Shown one piece after another: positions 35,182 through 41,590 of a stretch of DNA of 64,000 bases. The stretch comes from Sphingobium sp. V4 (GTDB lineage: Bacteria > Pseudomonadota > Alphaproteobacteria > Sphingomonadales > Sphingomonadaceae), in assembly GCF_029590555.1 (NCBI RefSeq), contig NZ_CP081001.1:2418001-2482000 (forward strand), given 5' to 3'. The first letter of the stretch is position 1, and every line of letters begins with the position of its first letter. The notes under the pieces are model-generated. The model made no database searches, was not told the DNA's origin, and worked only from the letters and a program-made list of their open reading frames with translations. A program made the translations under genes and the position numbers.

Positions 35182-36174
35182 ATGACATTGCGTCTGTTGC
35201 AGCATCGTTCGGACTCTGGCGAACGGGCGGTCATCGCCGCGCAGGGCGACGCCGCCCATTTCGTTCCGGGCTTTGCGACCATCCGCGCGCTGGCGCTGCA
35301 CGCGATCGCGCAGGGCATCAGCCTCGCCGCCGCCGTCGAAGCCGCCGGCCAGGGCGAGACCGTGGACATTGCCGCCGAATATGACGCCAATCGCCTGCTC
35401 GCCCCGATCGACCATGAAGACGGCGCCCATGTCCAGCTGACCGGCACCGGCCTCACCCATCTGGGTTCCGCCGAAGGCCGCGACAAGATGCACCGCGAAG
35501 CCGCCGCCGCCGAAAAACAGACCGACTCGATGCGTATGTTCCTGGAAGGGCTGGAAGGCGGCAAGCCCGCCGCTGGCCAGGTCGGCCAGCAGCCCGAATG
35601 GTTCTACAAGGGCGACGGGTCGCAGCTTGTCGGCCCGACCGACCCGCTCGTCATGCCCGCCTTCGCCCAGGATGGCGGCGAGGAACCCGAACTGGCCGGC
35701 ATCTACCTGATCGGCGAGGACGGCACGCCTTATCGCCTTGGCCTCGCGCTCGCCAACGAGTTCAGCGACCATGTCACCGAACGGCACAATTATCTCTGGC
35801 TCGCCCACTCCAAGCTGCGTCAGGCCGCGCTCGGCCCGGAACTGCTGGTCGGCGAACCGCCCGAACATATTGAGGGTGCCAGCCGCATCCTGCGCGACGG
35901 CGAAGTGATCTGGGAAAAGCCCTTCCTGTCGGGCGAGGGCAATATGTCGCACAGCTTCGCGAACCTGGAACATCATCATTTCAAATATGACCTGTTCCGC
36001 CGCCCCGGCGACGTCCATGTCCACTTCTTCGGCACCGCGACCCTGTCGTTCAGCGACGGCGTTCAGACGCAGGAAGGCGACGTCTTCGAAATCATCGCCG
36101 CGCCCTTCACCCTGCCGGTGCGCAACCCGCTCAAGCGCGCTGCATCTGTCCAGGTCGCTGTCAAGACGCTCTGA
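35182..36174 (+). CDS. AraD1/GguC-family protein (fumarylacetoacetate hydrolase-like fold)
   Basis: 330 residues. Opens MTLRLLQHRSDSGERAVIAAQGD; the middle WFYKGDGSQLVGPTDPLVMPAFAQDGGEEPELAGIYLIGEDGTPYRLGLALANEFSDHVTE carries the FAH-type metal-site acidic residues (E, E, D region). GguC/AraD1 proteins occur in sugar-acid pathways. Here it most likely acts on L-2-keto-3-deoxyarabonate or its product in L-arabinose oxidation. The exact step is inference from context. The dehydrogenase follows 5 bases later. Confidence 0.8.
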   Translation: MTLRLLQHRSDSGERAVIAAQGDAAHFVPGFATIRALALHAIAQGISLAAAVEAAGQGETVDIAAEYDANRLLAPIDHEDGAHVQLTGTGLTHLGSAEGRDKMHREAAAAEKQTDSMRMFLEGLEGGKPAAGQVGQQPEWFYKGDGSQLVGPTDPLVMPAFAQDGGEEPELAGIYLIGEDGTPYRLGLALANEFSDHVTERHNYLWLAHSKLRQAALGPELLVGEPPEHIEGASRILRDGEVIWEKPFLSGEGNMSHSFANLEHHHFKYDLFRRPGDVHVHFFGTATLSFSDGVQTQEGDVFEIIAAPFTLPVRNPLKRAASVQVAVKTL

Positions 36175-36179
36175 CATCC

Positions 36180-37106
36180 ATGGACCCGATCCGGATCGCG
36201 ATCGTCGGCATCGGCAAGATCGCGCGCGACCAGCATGTCCCGGCGATCCGGGGCAACAGCGCCTTCAGCCTGGCGGCCACCGTCAGCCCGCATGATGCGG
36301 GCCTCGACGGCGTGCCGCACCATGCCAGCCTGGACGCGCTGCTTGCCGAAGGGCCGGCGGTGGATGCCATCGCGCTCTGCACGCCGCCCCAGGTCCGCTA
36401 TGATCTCGCGGCTCAGGCGCTGGCAAAGGGCATCCACCTCTTCCTGGAAAAGCCGCCGGGCGCGACCCTGGCGGAAGTGGAAGCGCTGAAAAACCAGGCC
36501 GACAAGGTCGGCGTCAGCCTGTTCGCCGCCTGGCACAGCCGCTTCGCCGCCGGCGTCGCCCCGGCCCGCGCCTGGCTTGCCGAGCGGCGGATCGACAAGG
36601 TGTCGATCGTCTGGCGGGAGGATGTCCGCGTCTGGCATCCCGGCCAGGCCTGGATCTGGCAACCCGGCGGCCTTGGCGTGTTCGATCCCGGCATCAACGC
36701 GCTGTCGATCGTGACCCATATCCTGCCACGCCCCTTCTTCCTGAAGGACGCCACGCTGACGCTGCCGCAGAACCGAGCCGCGCCGATCGCCGCCGACCTG
36801 CTGTTCCGCGACACGGCCGGCGCGCCGATCCACATGGACCTCGACTGGCGCCAGACCGGCCCGCAAAGCTGGGACATCATCGTCGAAACCGACGCCGGCA
36901 CGCTGAAGCTCGCCCAGGGGGGCGCCGTGCTGCATGTGCCGAGCGGCACGGAACATGGCGAGGACGTCGAATATGCGGGATTGTACGCCCGTTTCGCCAC
37001 GCTGATCCGGGGCGGCCGGTCCGACGTCGACACCGCCCCGCTGCGACTGGTGGCCGATGCCTTCCTGCGCGGCACGCGCCAGACCACAGACCCCTTTCAC
37101 GACTGA
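36180..37106 (+). CDS. L-arabinose 1-dehydrogenase (Gfo/Idh/MocA family)
   Basis: 308 residues. N-terminal Rossmann IAIVGIGKIARDQHVPAIRG and the family EKP motif in LFLEKPPGATLAEVE; the C-terminal alpha/beta domain has WQPGGLGVFDPGINALSIVTHILP with a candidate catalytic Asp-His region. The sequence resembles the NAD(P)+-dependent L-arabinose/D-galactose 1-dehydrogenases of Azospirillum type. Oxidises L-arabinose to the lactone. Co-transcribed with AraD1. Confidence 0.85.
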   Translation: MDPIRIAIVGIGKIARDQHVPAIRGNSAFSLAATVSPHDAGLDGVPHHASLDALLAEGPAVDAIALCTPPQVRYDLAAQALAKGIHLFLEKPPGATLAEVEALKNQADKVGVSLFAAWHSRFAAGVAPARAWLAERRIDKVSIVWREDVRVWHPGQAWIWQPGGLGVFDPGINALSIVTHILPRPFFLKDATLTLPQNRAAPIAADLLFRDTAGAPIHMDLDWRQTGPQSWDIIVETDAGTLKLAQGGAVLHVPSGTEHGEDVEYAGLYARFATLIRGGRSDVDTAPLRLVADAFLRGTRQTTDPFHD

Positions 37107-37154
37107 TTATCCACAGGCTTGTTCACAATCTTATTCACAATTTCATCCACAGGG
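37107..37154 (+). repeat. Four contiguous 12-bp repeats matching DnaA boxes
   Basis: Units start at 37107, 37119, 37131 and 37143: TTATCCACAGGC, TTGTTCACAATC, TTATTCACAATT, TCATCCACAGGG. The first nine bases of each fit TTATNCACA (units 1 and 3 exactly, units 2 and 4 with one mismatch). All are in the same orientation. The array begins directly after the dehydrogenase stop and ends at the ribosome-binding site of the GH51 gene. Confidence 0.85.
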
Positions 37155-37165
37155 AGAGGACGGAC

Positions 37166-38734
37166 ATGATCAAGACCCTGCGCCGCACCACCGTTGCGCT
37201 GCTGCTCTGCGCGAGCGCACTGGCCGGGCAGCCGGCCAATGCCGACACCGACGGCAAGCCGACCACCGCCACCATCCACGCCGACCAGCCCGGCGCCATC
37301 TATGACAAGGCGATCTTCACCCAGTTCGCCGAACATCTGGGCACGGGCATCTATGGCGGCCTCTATGTCGGCAACGACAAGTCGATCCCCAACACCAACG
37401 GCTTCCGCAACGACGTGATCTCCGCGCTGCGGAACCTGTCGGTGCCGGTCATCCGCTGGCCGGGCGGCTGCTTCGCCGACGAATATCACTGGCGCGAGGG
37501 CATCGGCCCGAAGAAGGACCGCCCGGTCAAGATCAACACCCATTGGGGCGGCGTGACCGAACCCAACAGCGTGGGCACCCATGAATTTTTCGAGCTGATC
37601 CGTCAGGTCGGCGCCCAGGCCTATGTCGCCGGCAATGTCGGCAACGGCACGCCGCAGGAAATGGCCGAATGGGTCGAATATATGACCGCGCCCGCCGGCA
37701 CCCTCGCCGACCTGCGTGCGAAAAATGGCCACAAGGAACCCTGGGCCGTCCCCTATTTCGGCGTCGGCAACGAATTGTGGGGCTGCGGCGGCAACATGCG
37801 GCCGGAATTTGCCGCGGATGAAACGCGTCGCTACGCCACTTTCGTCAAGGCGCCCGCCGGCACCAGGATCATGAAGATCGCCGCCGGTGCGAATGTCGAC
37901 GACTATAACTGGACCGAAACGATGATGCGGGTCGCGGGCGACAAGCTCGACGGTCTTTCGCTCCATTATTATACCCTGCCCCAGGGCGGCTGGCCGCCCA
38001 AGGCCGACCCGGTCAATTTCGACGAGACGCTGTGGGCCGACACCCTGGCCAAGGCCGTCCATATGGATGAGCTGATCACCAAGCACAGCGCGATCATGGA
38101 CAAGTACGACCCCAAGAAGCGGGTCTTCCTGGCCGTCGACGAATGGGGCACCTGGTACGCCCAGGATCCGGGCACCCATCCGGGCTTCCTGCGCCAGCAG
38201 AACACGCTGCGCGACGCGCTGGTCGCGTCGGTCCATCTCGACATCTTCGCCAAACATGCCGACCGCGTCCGCATGACCGCGATCGCGCAGATGGTGAACG
38301 TGCTTCAGGCGATGATCCTGACCGAAGGCAAGAAGATGGTGCTGACGCCCACCTATCATGTGTTCGAGATGTACAAGCCCTGGCAGGATGCAACGGTGCT
38401 GCCGATCGAACTCAAGACGCCCTGGTACAACAAGGACGAATTCACCATGCCGGCGGTCAGCGGATCGGCGGTCAGGGCCAAGGACGGCAAGGTCCATGTC
38501 GGCCTGTCGAACCTCGACCCGAACCAGTCCAACACCGTCACGGTGAAGCTGGACGGCCTCAACGCCGCCACCGTGACCGGCCGGGTGCTGACGGCACCGG
38601 CGATCAATTCGCACAACAGGTTCGACGCGCCCGAAACCGTCAAGCCCGCCGCCTTCACCGGCGCGCAGGTCAGCGGCGGCACGCTGACCGTGACGCTCCC
38701 GGCCAAGTCGGTGGTCGTGCTCGAACTGCAATAA
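37166..38734 (+). CDS. abfA: Alpha-L-arabinofuranosidase, GH51, exported
   Basis: 522 residues with a signal peptide (RRTTVALLLCASALAGQPANA). GH51 clan A features: FTQFAEHLGTGIYGGL, VIRWPGGCFADEYHWREGIGP, acid/base E203 in FGVGNELWGCGG and nucleophile E326 in LAVDEWGTWY. C-terminal beta-sandwich follows. Releases L-arabinofuranose from arabinan or arabinoxylan oligosaccharides; an exported GH51 indicates periplasmic or surface action. Followed by a strong terminator. Confidence 0.95.
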   Translation: MIKTLRRTTVALLLCASALAGQPANADTDGKPTTATIHADQPGAIYDKAIFTQFAEHLGTGIYGGLYVGNDKSIPNTNGFRNDVISALRNLSVPVIRWPGGCFADEYHWREGIGPKKDRPVKINTHWGGVTEPNSVGTHEFFELIRQVGAQAYVAGNVGNGTPQEMAEWVEYMTAPAGTLADLRAKNGHKEPWAVPYFGVGNELWGCGGNMRPEFAADETRRYATFVKAPAGTRIMKIAAGANVDDYNWTETMMRVAGDKLDGLSLHYYTLPQGGWPPKADPVNFDETLWADTLAKAVHMDELITKHSAIMDKYDPKKRVFLAVDEWGTWYAQDPGTHPGFLRQQNTLRDALVASVHLDIFAKHADRVRMTAIAQMVNVLQAMILTEGKKMVLTPTYHVFEMYKPWQDATVLPIELKTPWYNKDEFTMPAVSGSAVRAKDGKVHVGLSNLDPNQSNTVTVKLDGLNAATVTGRVLTAPAINSHNRFDAPETVKPAAFTGAQVSGGTLTVTLPAKSVVVLELQ

Positions 38735-38749
38735 GGCTTTTCGCCGACT

Positions 38750-38786
38750 GGGCGGGCGGTCCTTGCGGGCCGCCCGCCCTTTTTTT
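38750..38786 (+). terminator. Rho-independent terminator after GH51
   Basis: Perfect 10-bp GC stem (GGGCGGGCGG and CCGCCCGCCC), 10-base loop, then seven T. It separates the GH51 gene from the GH43 genes, although some read-through is possible. Confidence 0.92.
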
Positions 38787-38813
38787 CATCGATCTGACCG
38801 GGGAGAGGACCGC

Positions 38814-39872
38814 ATGGCGCGGCAGACCATCACGACGATACTGGGCCTTGCCCTGCTTGCAGCCACCGGCGCCGCCTGCGCCCGCCAGCCGGCCACCCCT
38901 GCTCCGGCCGCTGCGACGCTCAACGATCGCCTGACCGGCGACCTCGTCCCCACCCACGATCCGGTCATCGCGCGCGAAGGCGATGTCTACCATGTCTTCA
39001 GCACCGGCCATGGCGACCGGCTGATCGAAACGCGCACATCGACGGATCTGGTCACATGGACCGCGGGCAGTCCCGTCTTCACCGCCCTGCCCGACTGGGC
39101 GAAGCAGGCCATCCCCGGCAGCAACGGCATGTGGGCGCCCGACATCAGCTTCGTGAACGGCCGCTACCGGCTTTATTATTCGGTCTCGACCTTCGGCTCG
39201 AACCGCTCGGCGATCGGTCTCGCCACCAGCCCGACCCTGGACCCCGGGGCGAAAAACTACGGCTGGCGCGACGAAGGCCTGGTCGTCATGTCGACCAGGG
39301 ACGACGACTATAACGCCATCGACCCCAATTTCATCATCGATCGCGAAGGGCGCCACTGGCTCTCGCTCGGCAGTTTCTGGACCGGCATCAAGCTGTTCGA
39401 ACTGGACCCGAAGACCGGCAAGCCCAAAGACCCGAAGGCCAAGCCCCTATCCATCGCCCGTCGCCCCGCTCCGGCCGGCGGCCCGGCTCCGGTCGAGGCG
39501 CCCTTCATCGTCGAGCATGGCGGCTATTATTGGCTGATGGTCAGTTACGACTATTGCTGCAAGGGCGTGAACAGCACCTATTATACTGTCATGGGCCGGT
39601 CGAAGGAGATCACCGGCCCCTATCTGGGCAAGGACGGCAGCCCGCTGATGGAGGGCGGCGGTACCATCTTCCTGCGCGCCGACCTTCAGGAACAGCAGCG
39701 CTTCCGGGGACCCGGCCACGCCGGCTGGCTGCATGACAAGGGCGGCAAGGCCAAGGAAGACCGGGACTATGTCGTCTATCATGCCTATGACCGCCAGGCG
39801 AACGGCGCCCCAACCCTGCGCATCGCGCCGGTGCGCTGGGGGGCTGACGGCTGGCCCGTCGCCGATTATTGA
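38814..39872 (+). CDS. GH43 endo-1,5-alpha-L-arabinanase-like, exported
   Basis: 352 residues with an N-terminal export signal ending AATGAACARQ, possibly a lipoprotein. Five-bladed propeller: THDPVIAREGDVYHVFSTG (catalytic base Asp), SNGMWAPDISFVNGRYRLYYSVSTFG (WAPDI hallmark), DDDYNAIDPNFIIDREGRHWLSLGSFWTG (pKa-modulating Asp) and VEAPFIVEHGGYYWLMVSYDYCC (general acid Glu). Closest in layout to arabinanases that cut alpha-1,5-arabinan. GGGGAGAGG precedes the ATG. Confidence 0.9.
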   Translation: MARQTITTILGLALLAATGAACARQPATPAPAAATLNDRLTGDLVPTHDPVIAREGDVYHVFSTGHGDRLIETRTSTDLVTWTAGSPVFTALPDWAKQAIPGSNGMWAPDISFVNGRYRLYYSVSTFGSNRSAIGLATSPTLDPGAKNYGWRDEGLVVMSTRDDDYNAIDPNFIIDREGRHWLSLGSFWTGIKLFELDPKTGKPKDPKAKPLSIARRPAPAGGPAPVEAPFIVEHGGYYWLMVSYDYCCKGVNSTYYTVMGRSKEITGPYLGKDGSPLMEGGGTIFLRADLQEQQRFRGPGHAGWLHDKGGKAKEDRDYVVYHAYDRQANGAPTLRIAPVRWGADGWPVADY

Positions 39873-39875
39873 TCC

Positions 39876-39890
39876 ATTAGTCCGACAATC
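39876..39890 (-). promoter_or_regulatory. GntR operator candidate E
   Basis: Read on the minus strand GATTGTCGGACTAAT, in the 35-bp gap before the second GH43 gene. Differs from the consensus at one core base. Confidence 0.45.
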
Positions 39891-39907
39891 TCCAGGAGAG
39901 ACGCCCG

Positions 39908-41335
39908 ATGCCCTTCGCCCTTTCGCGCCGCAGCTTCATCGGCAGCGCTGCCGCCCTGTCGGCTGCGCCCACAATCGCCGGCGCTGCTTCGGACGCCATG
40001 GTTGCGCCCGTCCCCGCCAACCCGCTGGTCCGGCAGCGCGCCGACGCGCAGGTCTTCCGCCACGATGACGGCTTCTACTATCTGACCGGCTCGGTCCCCG
40101 AATATGACCGGCTCGTGCTGCGCCGGTCGAAGACGATCGCCGGCCTCGCCACGGCCGAAGAAACGGTGCTGTGGCGCCATGAAAAGACCGGCCCCCGCTC
40201 CGGCTTCATCTGGGCGCCGGAGCTGCACTGGATCGACGGCCGGTGGATCATGTATTTCGCCGCCGGTCCCAGCGGTGGCGGCGATGATGTGTTCCGCATC
40301 CGCACCTATGCGGTCGTTTGCGACGGCGCCGATCCCATGGCGGGCAAATGGAGCCTGCTGGGCGAATTCCAGACGCCCTGGGACAGCTTCAACCTGGATT
40401 CGACCAGCTTCGTCCACAAGGGCGTGCGCTATTTCGCCTGGGCCCAGCGCGAACCGGGCATAGAGACGAACAGCAACCTCTACATCGCCCCGCTCAAGAC
40501 TCCGCTGACGCTCGCCGCCAGGCCGACGCGCCTCACCATTCCCACGCTGGACTGGGAAGTGCGCGGGTACAAGGTCAACGAAGCGCCCGCCGTGCTGCAC
40601 CGCAATGGCCGCCTGTTCATGACCTATTCGGCCAGCGCCACCGACGCCCGCTACTGCCTGGGCCTGCTGACGGCGGACGAGAACGCGGACCTGATGGATG
40701 CCCGGAGCTGGACCAAGTCGCCCCAGCCGGTCTTCGTCACCAACACGCAGACCAGCGTCTACGGTCCCGGCCACAACAGCTTCACCTTGGACGAACAGGG
40801 CCGCGACATCCTCGTCTATCATGGCCGCGACTATGAAGCGATCCAGGGTGACCCGCTGTTCAACCCGGACCGCCATACCCGCGTCCAGCGCCTCTACTAT
40901 ACCGCCGACGGCACCCCCGATTTCGGCGTGCCGGTGGGCAACGGCCCGCTGCCCGAACGCTTCATCTCGGCCGCCAGCCCGCAGGCGCTGCTGGCGCATG
41001 ACGCTATGCGGCTGATCGGCGGCAATCCCTCGCTGGCCCAGACCCAGTTCCGCCAGACGCCGGGCCGCGCCGGCAAGGCAAGCGTCATGCTCTCCCCCAT
41101 CCTCCTGCCCGGTCATTATCTGGTGGCCGGCAAGGATGGCTCGGTCACGGTCCAGAAGGACCAGAACAGCGCCGACTTCGCGCTGCGCAGCCAGTTCGTC
41201 CGGCTGGAGGACAAGGCGAGCGGCCTGCTTCGCTTTGCCGCCATTTCCGCGCCCGGCAAGGCGCTGGGCCTTGCGGACGGAGAGATTCGCCTGGTGCGCA
41301 GCCGCGACGCCACCGCTTATTGGCGCGCCGACTGA
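39908..41335 (+). CDS. GH43 arabinofuranosidase-like protein with C-terminal ligand-binding domain, Tat-exported
   Basis: 475 residues with a twin-arginine signal (RRSFIGSAAALSAAP). GH43 propeller: VRQRADAQVFRHDDGFYYLTGS (Asp), GFIWAPELHWIDGRWIMYFAAG, FNLDSTSFVHKGVRYFAWAQ and VNEAPAVLHRNGRLFMTYSAS (Glu), with YGPGHNSF. After about residue 355 a beta-rich module (LRSQFVRLEDKASGLLRF...) resembles AbfB-type arabinose-binding domains but is diverged. Probably trims arabinan oligomers from the end. Confidence 0.85.
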   Translation: MPFALSRRSFIGSAAALSAAPTIAGAASDAMVAPVPANPLVRQRADAQVFRHDDGFYYLTGSVPEYDRLVLRRSKTIAGLATAEETVLWRHEKTGPRSGFIWAPELHWIDGRWIMYFAAGPSGGGDDVFRIRTYAVVCDGADPMAGKWSLLGEFQTPWDSFNLDSTSFVHKGVRYFAWAQREPGIETNSNLYIAPLKTPLTLAARPTRLTIPTLDWEVRGYKVNEAPAVLHRNGRLFMTYSASATDARYCLGLLTADENADLMDARSWTKSPQPVFVTNTQTSVYGPGHNSFTLDEQGRDILVYHGRDYEAIQGDPLFNPDRHTRVQRLYYTADGTPDFGVPVGNGPLPERFISAASPQALLAHDAMRLIGGNPSLAQTQFRQTPGRAGKASVMLSPILLPGHYLVAGKDGSVTVQKDQNSADFALRSQFVRLEDKASGLLRFAAISAPGKALGLADGEIRLVRSRDATAYWRAD

Positions 41336-41343
41336 TCCCATCC

Positions 41344-41359
41344 AAGTCCGACAAAATAT
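41344..41359 (-). promoter_or_regulatory. GntR operator candidate F
   Basis: Minus-strand reading ATATTTTGTCGGACTT, at the beginning of the 250-bp promoter region of the TonB receptor. Weaker flank than sites A-D. Confidence 0.4.
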
Positions 41360-41517
41360 CAATGCCATGGGGGCCGTTCGCTATCGGGCGAGCGGCCCCT
41401 TGCGCATGGAAACGCGACCATCGCCCTTAGGGAAACCAAGGCTTTCCCGACATGCAGCATAAATGTCACTCGCGTCCCAATTCATGGGACCATAGCACCA
41501 TTTTCCGCTTGCGATTC

Positions 41518-41532
41518 ATTTGTCGGAGCAAT
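41518..41532 (+). promoter_or_regulatory. GntR operator candidate C (TonB receptor)
   Basis: ATTTGTCGGAGCAAT, directly followed by candidate D. A tandem pair in the promoter of the TonB receptor gene. Confidence 0.6.
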
Positions 41533-41549
41533 AATTAGTCCGAGTAATT
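41533..41549 (+). promoter_or_regulatory. GntR operator candidate D (TonB receptor)
   Basis: AATTAGTCCGAGTAATT, a near palindrome with AATTA/TAATT arms, immediately downstream of candidate C and about 40 bp before the start codon. Confidence 0.6.
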
Positions 41550-41590
41550 CACGCATGGCGTATGCGCCAGCTCCAGGGGAGGATATCCAA

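Noticed and set aside
36180..37106. myo-inositol 2-dehydrogenase or other Gfo/Idh/MocA activity for the dehydrogenase
   Set aside because: Fold alone would allow it, but the resemblance to sugar 1-dehydrogenases and the arabinan context favour L-arabinose.
37107..37154. Chromosomal origin of replication
   Set aside because: DnaA-box-like units are present but there is no AT-rich unwinding region, no dnaA/dnaN/parAB/gidA neighbours, and the array is squeezed between catabolic genes. Kept as a DnaA-site finding, not as oriC.
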